Assembly (NCBI GenBank): GCA_008828725.1
Contig: MEHQ01002827.1
Coordinates: forward strand, 302,558 to 366,557
Reading direction: 5' to 3'
Origin: Saccharina japonica
Lineage: Eukaryota > Sar > Phaeophyceae > Laminariales > Laminariaceae
DNA length: 64,000 nt
Positions 58,369 to 64,000 of the stretch are shown piece by piece. Numbering within the stretch: the stretch's first letter is position 1; every line of letters begins with the position of its first letter. The notes under the pieces were generated by a model. That model was not told the DNA's origin and did not search any database. It saw only the letters and a program-made list of their open reading frames with translations. The translations under genes and the position numbers were made by a program.

Positions 58369-58596
58369 CCCCCCCCCCTCCGTCCCAACGCTGGCCTCCC
58401 ACCAGCCATGCCGCCCCACTCTGCTGGTGTGGTGGTGGTGGTGGTGGCAGTCGCTGCCCGTCCCCCCCCGCCACCGCCGGCACCATGTCGATCGCGGAGA
58501 GCGCCTTGTATCACTCTGCTCTTGTAGTATTCAACGAGCTCAGCAATCGTTCTCGCTCGAGCAAGGTCAGGGTACACCTCCGCGTCGAAGACACCG
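40446..58596 (-). CDS. MTHFR-like TIM-barrel protein, 5' incomplete
   Basis: Read on the minus strand, exons 58596-58515 (probable), 56701-56493, 41835-41683 and 41166-40446 join in phase and end at a stop at 40446-40448. In order they show V-F-D-A-E-V-Y-P-D-L; A-D-A-L-L-L-L-S-G-S-H-P; A-F-W-A-V-A-N-P-L-T-E, then D-R-V-R-R-K-V-D-L-G-A-E-V-I-L-T-Q-P-P; and A-I-L-L-V-G-M-P-V-I-T-S. Known: in methylenetetrahydrofolate reductase the barrel carries an A-N-P or A-G-Y-P turn, a K-V-D-x-G-A-x-x-x-x-T-Q strand and a P-G-I-x-P-I strand; this order matches. The protein is more divergent than housekeeping MTHFR, so folate reduction is inferred, not shown. The last exon contains two low-complexity inserts (Gly-rich and Ala/Ser/Gly-rich). 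The intron between the second and third of these exons is about 14.7 kb. Upstream exons were not found. Confidence 0.58.
41440..41660 (+). repeat. Two poly-C-tailed repeats in the last MTHFR-like intron
   Basis: Two 5'-truncated copies (about 41443-41535 and 41536-41662), antisense to the host gene. The first ends without a C run, directly at the start of the second. The second ends in C/T-rich sequence. Confidence 0.75.
41683..41835 (-). CDS. MTHFR-like gene, exon with K-V-D-x-G-A-E motif
   Basis: 153 nt, one base plus 50 codons plus two bases. It encodes G-H-L-P-K-G, then W-A-V-A-N-P-L-T-E and the K-V-D-L-G-A-E-V-I-L-T-Q-P-P strand, ending before a GTGAGAG donor. Its acceptor (TTTTAG) lies at the edge of the 189-bp array, whose units copy this acceptor and the first codons. 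Confidence 0.7.
41815..42930 (-). repeat. 189-bp tandem array copying a splice acceptor
   Basis: Units begin (plus-strand AACCCTTTCGGCAGATGACC) at 41815, 42002, 42191, 42380, 42569 and 42758; spacings are 187, 189, 189, 189 and 189 bp, with a more decayed end beyond 42880. On the minus strand each unit has a T/C-rich tract, a TTTTAG or GTTAG acceptor and the codons for G-H-L-P-K-G copied from the start of the exon at 41835, plus a (ATCC)n block. Because 189 is a multiple of three, one frame (42957-41836) is open for 373 codons and ends at the TAG of the true acceptor. That frame is a by-product, not a protein. Confidence 0.85.
43505..43750 (+). repeat. G-rich low complexity
   Basis: Tandem GGGTT, then many GGGTGGGT and GGTTGGTGG words. 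Several sets of four G-triplets at short spacing give this strand G-quadruplex potential. It lies in the giant MTHFR-like intron. Confidence 0.8.
44345..44465 (-). repeat. Interspersed repeat with CACACTAATTCCAAGTA core
   Basis: About 85 bp with the core CACACTAATTCCAAGTAGTT and GGGACCGGTTCTTAAGAGG. Inverted relatives lie in tandem at about 50464-50545 and 50554-50632, and one in the same orientation at 62388-62472. The ends are rich in TTAA/GGTTAA. It may be the terminal part of a DNA transposon; no transposase is seen. Confidence 0.55.
44642..45317 (+). pseudogene. Exon-like fragments of an unrecognised gene
   Basis: Three open segments look more coding than their surroundings: 44642-44715 (encodes R-K-V-N-G-H-Y-V-H-G-P), 44749-44998 (L-K-I-G-L-V-D-P-F-G-A-R-I-F-L-F) and 45169-45317 (A-L-Y-V-C-L-I-V-E-D-P-F-N-V-E-R, then a stop). 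The first two join in phase, but the gap is only 33 bp and holds a stop, too short for a normal intron. A GC-rich minisatellite (AGAGCGGCACCGGAG) interrupts the middle segment. I read it as a decayed gene or gene fragment; I recognise no family. Confidence 0.3.
45507..45623. repeat. Long poly-G tract
   Basis: Two G runs (about 45508-45531 and 45553-45623) broken by a few bases. The longer run exceeds 70 bases with one interruption. The lengths may be unreliable because such runs are hard to sequence. Confidence 0.8.
45955..46190 (-). repeat. CGGCACGGACAC-family repeat
   Basis: On the minus strand this copy holds GGTCGTGCCTGTCGTATATG, a CTCTGTGTCGTG block, AATCGGCACGGACAC and ATGTCGACGGG, and ends TTAATGTGAAGAACACAC. 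Relatives: 40085-40215 (-), 44085-44240 (+), 55290-55420 (+), 56275-56365 (+) and 63795-63990 (+). It is non-coding; the class is unknown. Confidence 0.6.
46535..46588 (+). repeat. 3' end of a poly-C-tailed repeat
   Basis: Only the last 45 bases of the family (GGTCATACGACTACGGCC to GAGTACA) plus a C run are present. Confidence 0.75.
47378..47600 (-). mobile_element. SINE copy, 5' truncated
   Basis: Minus-strand copy of the SINE body (shared blocks near 47445-47510), ending in an A run on that strand (T run at 47378-47386). The tRNA-like head is missing or unrecognisable. Confidence 0.6.
47660..49190. repeat. Higher-order minisatellite with CCAATCAG boxes
   Basis: A unit with GGCGCTGGCTTTATTT, AGCCCCAGCCAATCAGCGAT and GGGCTGGGGTTTCCACACC, then GTCCCCGGGTGG, recurs at about 47805, 48046, 48221, 48461, 48640, 48818 and 49001. 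The spacings alternate roughly between 240 and 175-183 bp, indicating a two-part higher-order unit. Each unit carries CCAATCAG. A 374-codon frame over it is a repeat translation. Confidence 0.85.
50631..50631. other. Single ambiguous base (N)
   Basis: The only undetermined base in the window, inside the second copy of the CACACTAATTCCAAGTA repeat. It may mark a collapsed repeat or low-quality join, so local copy number should be treated with caution. Confidence 0.95.
52530..53065. repeat. Tandem duplication of about 300 bp
   Basis: Two adjacent copies share ATGGATCTCCAGAACTTCGG, CAAGATAAAAAGCTC, TTTCGGTCCGATACAAGGGC and ATCGATGCCGGCATTT in the same order (about 52535-52760 and 52830-53060). 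TACACTAATTTCAAGATA words lie between them. Confidence 0.8.
53340..53900. repeat. Hairpin-bearing repeat copies
   Basis: Two adjacent copies contain GAGCTCTTGGCATT-like and CAAGTC words and then a GC-rich hairpin (GAGCGTAGCGGGCGGCGTTA with its complement GCCGCCCGC) followed by GCCCTTGTA. Related hairpins lie at about 52160-52210 and 63275-63320. No protein is encoded. Confidence 0.5.
55702..55790. mobile_element. Mariner-like palindromic element
   Basis: An 89-bp inverted repeat starting TACCACT and ending AGTGGTA, with arms GTCCCTAAATATAAGCAC / GTGCTTTATATTTAGGGAC around a short loop. A second copy lies at about 57567-57649 and a half copy near 14686-14715. Known: Stowaway-type mariner elements insert at TA and show similar small palindromes. 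Confidence 0.6.
55900..56262 (-). mobile_element. tRNA-derived SINE, minus-strand copy
   Basis: On the minus strand the head shows an A-box-like TAGAGTAGTGG (plus 56220-56230) and a B box GATCGAATC (plus 56178-56186) at tRNA-like spacing. The body follows, and an A run of about 20 (plus-strand T run around 55902-55922) forms the 3' tail. This is the classic layout of a SINE. Part of a similar head recurs at about 59985-60016. Confidence 0.68.
56493..56701 (-). CDS. MTHFR-like gene, second recognised exon
   Basis: 209 nt starting in phase 0 after an ATAG acceptor and ending with two bases of a split Ser codon before GTAAGG. It encodes D-L-R-H-R-L-A, a Gly-rich loop, W-P-A-D-A-L-L-L-L-S-G-S-H-P and Y-D-E-L-R-L-A-T-S-M-R. 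The split codon fits the exon at 41835 exactly, across about 14.7 kb. Confidence 0.6.
57090..57300. repeat. One arm of a dispersed inverted repeat pair
   Basis: Its reverse complement recurs at about 59640-59880. Shared blocks: GTGTCTAAAGTAGTGTTTGA, GGCGTTTTTCGA, the telomere-like GGGGTTAGGGTTAG, TTTTCGAGACAAAGCTC and CACAACCAATTAATTCC/ATTGGTTGTGG. Divergence is moderate. It is non-coding. Confidence 0.65.
57665..57980. repeat. 21-bp minisatellite
   Basis: About fifteen copies of GCAATACCGGCAATATAGCCG, degenerate on the left and nearly perfect on the right. 21 bp is seven codons, hence a false Pro-Val-Leu-Pro-Ala-Ile-Leu frame. Confidence 0.9.
58313..58380. repeat. Long poly-C tract
   Basis: A C run of more than 50 bases with one G, just downstream (in gene direction) of the probable MTHFR-like exon at 58515-58596. 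It could be the tail of a lost poly-C-tailed repeat, but no body is recognisable beside it. Confidence 0.8.
58515..58596 (-). CDS. MTHFR-like gene, probable upstream exon
   Basis: After a T-rich tract ending GGCAG (minus strand), 27 codons encode V-F-D-A-E-V-Y-P-D-L-A-R and T-I-A-E-L-V-E-Y-Y, which looks like the strand-helix unit before the S-G-S-H-P exon. The donor AGAGTGATA is chosen because it keeps phase 0. The frame stays open further, so the 3' border is uncertain. Confidence 0.45.
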
Positions 58597-58889
58597 CTGC
58601 CAAAAAAAAAAAAAAAAAACAACACAAGACAAAACAAACAAGAAAGGAGAGATAACAAAAAAAAAAAACGAGTAAACAAAAATCGCTTTTGCATCTGTTC
58701 GGGCGATATGTACGATCGTGTGCTTGCACGTGATCCAAATGGCGCACAACACCAAACATGTATATATATGTGTAATATTATAGGTTGAGGGGCTAGTTTG
58801 GGCCCGTCAAGTCCTCTTTAGACGTATTATACATATTATGTACAACAGTAGAATAATAATATACTACAGACAGTACTGTCGTAGTTTTA

Positions 58890-59155
58890 CGTAGTTGTGG
58901 GGAGGCCCTTGACGGCTGGCAAGAGAGCCGTCAACGGTCCAATTATACCAGTTTTAGTGTGGAGAGTTGACGGCCGTCCGGCAAGGGGCAAGAGAGCCGT
59001 CAACCGGCAGGTTGTAAGAGTTTTAGTGTTAGGAGGCCCTTGACGGCTATCTATCAACAGGCAAGAGAGCCGTCAACGGGCAATTTATACCAGTTTTAGA
59101 GTAGGGAGGCCCTTGACGGCTACCCATCAAAGGAAAAGGGAGCCGTCAACCTTCA
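58890..59155. repeat. TTGACGGCT/AGCCGTCAA hairpin array
   Basis: Four repeats with the layout GAGGCCCTTGACGGCT, short variable spacer, AGAGAGCCGTCAAC, AT-rich spacer, GTTTTAGTGT (or GTTTTAGAGT). The two 9-bp inverted words can form a hairpin in every unit. Period about 65-90 bp. The second unit is altered. Confidence 0.8.
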
Positions 59156-60284
59156 TCCTTATTGGTAGCACAACACAACACAATTTCATAGAACTCGGCT
59201 CTGGGCCGGGGCTCAACAACCAAAAATTAACGCGCGCATCTCACACCATGCACTGCGCACTGCTGAAATTGGTTTGAGCGTTGCAGACAAAGCAGAAAAC
59301 AAGCTCGTATGATATTATACCGGCTTATTTTATGATAAGATGAGCGCGATTCATATACTAGGACATGGTACGTATCCTATCATATGTACGATATGTATCA
59401 TGCACCCTGCAGGTAACAGTTCCACCGTACCACTGCTGTGGAACGCATCGATAATCGAGAACCCTTCTCGTTTTCGACAAATCTCCTGTATTAATCCCTC
59501 GCCCCTTGGAACTTGAAGAGCGGAAACATCATATACCTGGGTATACGTTTTTCATGGGGAAAAAAAAAACGCCCGGGCTGGTGGGGTATACCACTCAGTC
59601 CCTGTCTCAAAGAGAGCCGCCTTTACCGCAATTCTCAATTGTTATCTTCGATAAAGTATAGAAATCGGGGAATTGGTTGTGGCCCGCGTGCGGTTCCAGT
59701 GTTATGATAAGAGATATATCGAAAAACGCCTCAAACACTACTTTAGACACTAACCCTAACCCTAACCCCGACGCCGTCCAGACCCTTCGGAGCTTTGTCT
59801 CGAAAAATAGTTGTTGTTTTTTTTAGAAATTCGTCGACCACACTATAATAGAAGGCATACAATAAAATACTCCCCGATTTTCCTACTTTATCCTATATAA
59901 TAATTCAGTGATTTGGGGACAGAGCGGTATACGAGACGGTGGGATTATAACTCAGGGGATCAACTCTAGCTGCATTCGTGGGTACCACTATTAATAGACC
60001 ACCGGGGCGACCGGCTGTATGCAAAATATCAACTTTGCACTAGTCTTAAAAAAAGATGCCCTCAACACGTCGTCGCTATCTTGATATACTGTGTAGATTT
60101 AGGCCCTGCTTCAAAGCAGAATATTCCAGTAGTAGTAGTTGTATTATACGCATTAAAAGCTGCCCAGTCATCGACAGAATGAAAACATACACGGCATATG
60201 GCGTCGGCCTTTTATATGGGGCAATAAAAAAATGAGATTTCGTCTGTACGTTCCGGCCTGTGCACAATCAAATAGTTTCCCCCC

Positions 60285-60830
60285 CCCCCCCAGCGGGTCT
60301 ATGGTCATACGACTGCAGCCATGCATGGTAATGAGTTCCCCCCCCCCCCCCCCCGCGCGCCCCCAATCTATGGCCATACGGCTACGGCCATGCATGGCAT
60401 GAGTACACCCCCCCGCCCACAATCCATTCGACGCTGTCATCCATATGCAAGAAAGTCCGCCGCCTCACAAGCGGTTCTTAGTAGAATGTAGCTCGCCCTT
60501 CATGCGACTCGACGAACACCTCACGGCGCTTCGCTCTCGGTGCAAGCAACGCCTGCGGGGTCGGTGAAAACACGAAGCGCTCCCTCCGCATTGCGGAGAT
60601 GCGACGACCTATGGCCATACGACTATACGACGACGGCCATGCATGACATGCGGCTAATGAGTACCACTACCATTAATGAGCGCACAAAATGTTAGAGGTG
60701 TCTCTATTAGGAGTAGGAACGGTGCTCCGTCTCGAAAGGGATGCGTGGTCAACGGTCGAATGACTAAGGCAAGCAACTAATGAGTACCCCCCCCCCCAGG
60801 TCATACGACTACGGCCATAGCATCAACAGC
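60285..60830 (+). repeat. Nested group of poly-C-tailed repeats
   Basis: At least four partial copies: 3' ends at about 60290-60350 and 60360-60418, a longer diverged copy at about 60430-60670, a divergent-subfamily copy at about 60705-60797, and a fragment at about 60798-60835. C runs close most of them. Another C run lies at 60894-60915. Confidence 0.7.
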
Positions 60831-61769
60831 GGGTACGCCCTGCATGCATGCGTGTCTGTGTATTGCGTTCCGCCTCCGGCCCTGCCCCAAACTCCCCCCC
60901 CCCCCCCCCCCCCCCGCTACCACTACCGTAGCCTTGTCGAGGACAGGCTAGCGACGTGCGCAAGACAAACAAAAACTAAACATGATGGATGGGTTTGTTG
61001 GTGTCGATCCATGGACACGTTGCCCCGCACCACGAGCAAAGCCAACACGCTGCTATTAATAGCAGTTGTCACTGCAGTAATGTGTACGACTCCTCCTGTA
61101 CTTCTGCCCTGTCTAAGCATCTACCGAATCTACATATTCTGTGCCTACATTCTGCACCCTCGCCATATTCTAGACTGTTATTAAGACCACTGCTGCTGCG
61201 TATTACTGCCGTGCGTTAGGCTTGAAGCGCCGTTGCTACCCGCACGGGGCTGCACGCATATACGTTTTTTTGTTGTTGCGTCTATATATGTGCATAATAT
61301 ATACAGACCATGACCAGGTCCATACCAACGCAACGAAGTAGTTACACCCGTATCGTGATAACCTAATGCAGTTACAAAAACGCGCCTTCGATTCGTTACG
61401 TTTTCCAACAAAACCTGGAAAAAAAAGGGACACTAATTGAATTGACCCGTCTGCTCAATCCTGTTTACATAAGTATAAATATGATAATGATACGAGTATA
61501 TACTATTATTAATAATACTAGTGTATATATGAGTATGTGTGAAACTGATAATAGTGTCTGCTCCCGGCGTCGATGATGTCACGGTGACGAGCTCCCAGTC
61601 CCTGATGCCTGCAAGGAGGAGTCGTGAACGCCTGACCGTGCCGAGCACTTTCCTCTCGTACCATGTACGAGCAAGGAGATGCTAAGAGTATAAATTTCCG
61701 AACTAAGCCCAGCGGGGTGTAATCATGACGCGCATGACCCTAGTCGTAAGACCATAGAACTGAGCCCAG

Positions 61770-61872
61770 GTGGGGGGGGGGGCGTCCTCATTTGTTGCTT
61801 GCCTTAGTCATTTGACCATTGACCACGCATCTCTTTCGAGACGGAGCAGCCCAAGGGGGGGGGGGGGGTTGC
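61770..61872 (-). repeat. Divergent poly-C-tailed repeat, inverted
   Basis: Minus-strand copy of the subfamily also seen at 6170-6280 and 60705-60797, with a G run on the plus strand at its tail end (61771-61783) and another G run at 61855-61869. Confidence 0.65.
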
Positions 61873-62473
61873 CCAAGGCAACTCAACCACCCTCGAGGCG
61901 TTGTTCTCGGACCCGGTAAAATCGGTTCCACAACAGATAACCCCGTCAACCCGTCAATCCTTCAGGGAGGGTGTCGACCTTAGGTCATACCGAAGGGGCC
62001 GCCGCGGCTACCTGAGATCGATTGACTCGGCAGGCTCTTTCAAGCCTGGCGTTCGAGGTATCTATCTATCCATCGGCGCATGCGCGATTCCGAGGTCTGC
62101 GAAGTATGCGTAACTACCCTGTCCGTCACATGGGGCCCTAATTTACTACCAGTACAAGGGGGGGACGCATGCTACGGCGGTAGAGGTGTAAGCACCATGT
62201 TTTTTTTTTCGGAGGGTGTCACTTGAGGAAGCTCTATACCTGCAGTAGCCTGCACACTGATTTTGGAGGAAAAATGAAAGTGCTGCATATCTACATATAT
62301 ATGTACCCGATGAACCATGGCCTCTAACTATACAATCAAAATACATTTTCACCACAAGAATGAAAGACCGACGACGATTTTGGGTTATAACCCTTTCAGA
62401 ACTGTAAAACTTATCCCACACTAATTCCAAGTTTTTTGTCCCCAAAATCGTGGGACCGGTTTTCAAGGGGTTA

Positions 62474-62952
62474 GGGCCCGTTTTAACGAAGAAGAAAAAA
62501 AATCAATTTGGATTTTTTTTAATTCAAATCCGCTTTTCATTGGTCAACACACGCACCAGCACCAAAGATTAGGATCTTGGGGCATAAAAATTGGTGCTGG
62601 TGCGTGTGTTGACCAATGAAAAGCGAATTTTTATTTTTATTTTTCCAAATTGAATTTATTTTATACTCGTTAATACGGGCCCTTACCGAATTAACGAGTC
62701 AAATAAATTCAATTTGGAAAAAATAAAACTCAAATTCGCTTTTCACTTGTCAGAACCCGCACCACCACCAAAAATTATACCCCACGATCCTAATCTTTGG
62801 TGCTGGTGCGTGTGTTGACCAATTGGAAAGCGAATTTTGAATTTTATTTTTTCCATATCTTTGGTGGTGGTGCGGGTTCTGACCAATGAAAAGCGGATTG
62901 ATTTATTTTTTTTCCAAATTGATTTTTTTTTCTTCTTCGTTAAAACGGGCCC
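62474..62952. mobile_element. Two abutting PIF/Harbinger-like elements
   Basis: The outer ends are GGGCCCGTTTTAACGAAGAA and its inverted copy, flanked by TTA (62471-62473 and 62953-62955). An internal GGGCCC + TTA junction at 62677-62685 suggests two elements side by side, each largely an inverted repeat (for example ATTGGTCAACACACGCACCA against its complement). Known: PIF/Harbinger elements make 3-bp TWA duplications and often start GGGCC. No transposase. Confidence 0.7.
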
Positions 62953-64000
62953 TTAAGGAGGGCCCCGATTATTCGCGAAGATTTTCAGCCAAAAAGTGCT
63001 ACGACCTCTATCGTAGCACACGTTAGGGGTGGTTTCCGGGGGGGGAAAGCTGACGATTTTCTGCTTTCAGTTGTTCAGCGTCGTTGCGTGCCGTCACGTG
63101 TGCCGGGGCAACACAGGACTTTCTTCAATCCCCGCTTTTGACCGTCCTCTCTTCACTACGTACTCGTGCTGTTTTTAGCCTTTTTTTGTACCCGTGTCCT
63201 ACCCGGTGCGGAAAGCGAAAGCCCCCGTCCCGCCTGAATTCGTGGACCTCCCTGTCCGCTTCATTCGCATTTTGTTTTCTTCCTTGTGAGCTTCCGCCGC
63301 CCGCGGAGCGCCTTGTACGTATGGTAGGAATACGTATTATACGTAACAGATGCTTCACGCTCTATGTACGAGTACAGGTACCGGTAGGTAAATGTTCATG
63401 TCTTTATTTAATTAATATTGTTCTGCACATCGGCATTTTTTTTCTCTTCCGGCCGGGGGTCTTTTCTCGTCATATCGGCCGCGGGGCACGCACGCGGCCC
63501 ACGTGTTCACACGGCTCAAGTTTGGGGCCTGGCCGAGCTCCGTGAGGCGTGGTATGGGCGTTCGAAAGTTGCGACATCTGGCAAGCAATCGCGGGGAGAC
63601 GTGCCAGCGAGCTCAAGCCAAGCAGGACAATGCAAACACACACCGAAAAAAAGTGTGCATGATTATCGCATGTTCTCTGCTGCTGTGTTTAACAGCTCGC
63701 ACCTCGCTTCAGTATATTTACTTTTTATTATTTTTTCCTTTTCGCTTTTTTCTTTTTTTTCTCTTTTTTTCTCTTGCATGCACCTGGATTGCTAGCAGGG
63801 TAGGTCTTGCCTGTCGTATATGGCATTGCATTGTCTGCTCTGCTTACTGCACTGAGTGTAGTATCTCTGTGTCGTAGTTTTGTGACCACAGAACTGGTAC
63901 CTTTTTAGGATGAAGAATCGGCACGGACACTGGGTGTGCTGGATGTCGACGGGTAGAAAGGAAGGTTTAATGTGAAGAACACACACACACACACACACGT

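Larger units (their letters stand above)
58597..64000. other. Right end of the window, repeats only
   Basis: Upstream exons of the minus-strand MTHFR-like gene would lie here. One weak candidate on the minus strand is about 61612-61553 (after CCTTGCAG, encoding D-W-E-L-V-T-V-T-S-S-T-P), but no good donor follows. Otherwise I see repeats listed separately, AT-rich DNA and a hairpin family copy near 63280. The window ends inside a CGGCACGGACAC-family copy and an (AC)n run. Confidence 0.4.

Noticed and set aside
58890..59155. CRISPR-like array
   Set aside because: The repeats are imperfect, contain their own inverted words, have no unique spacers of constant length and no cas genes, and the DNA is eukaryotic.
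1..64000. Reverse transcriptase, transposase or integrase genes
   Set aside because: I looked for their typical motifs in the translations and saw none; all mobile elements here appear non-autonomous.
1..64000. Intact tRNA or rRNA genes
   Set aside because: Only tRNA-like SINE heads were seen; none has a full cloverleaf that I could fold by eye.

Overview
The window is nuclear DNA from an intron-rich eukaryote. I infer a photosynthetic stramenopile, most probably a brown alga. The reasons are short exons (34-265 nt apart from terminal ones) separated by introns of several hundred bases to about 15 kb, mixed GC content with long homopolymeric C/G runs, abundant small non-coding repeats, and a protein N-terminus that looks like a heterokont bipartite plastid-targeting signal (hydrophobic stretch followed by an A-F motif). 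No prokaryotic gene organisation is present, and most long open frames are tandem repeats or low-complexity DNA.

Three genes can be assembled by hand from exons whose splice phases all agree. (1) Plus strand, 3042 to about 26.7 kb: an OSCA/CSC1/TMEM63-like osmosensitive channel, 24 phase-consistent exons giving 951 codons plus an uncertain terminal exon. (2) Plus strand, 30967 to at least 36269: a probably plastid-targeted protein of at least 309 residues with two lipocalin-like beta modules; its 3' end was not found. (3) Minus strand, 58596 down to 40446: a methylenetetrahydrofolate-reductase-like (MTHFR-like) TIM-barrel protein, with its 5' end not found and one intron of about 14.7 kb. A weakly supported plus-strand exon cluster (44.6-45.3 kb) lies inside that intron.

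The rest is repeats. A family of about 350-bp elements ending in a poly-C tail occurs about twenty times; two copies end a few bases upstream of a 3' splice site and appear to supply its pyrimidine tract. A tRNA-derived SINE has three copies. DNA-transposon relics include a hAT-like element (8-bp target duplication, internal 42-bp satellite), two abutting PIF/Harbinger-like elements with TTA duplications, and mariner-like palindromes. Minisatellites have periods of 9, 10, 20, 21, 42, 189 and about 175-240 bp.

The most unusual structure is the 189-bp array at 41.8-42.9 kb. Each unit repeats the 3' splice site and first codons of an MTHFR-like exon, so the giant intron contains a ladder of decoy acceptors. 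Gene 2 has a related feature: a decayed duplicate of its last recognised exon just upstream of the intact one. The three genes share no evident pathway.
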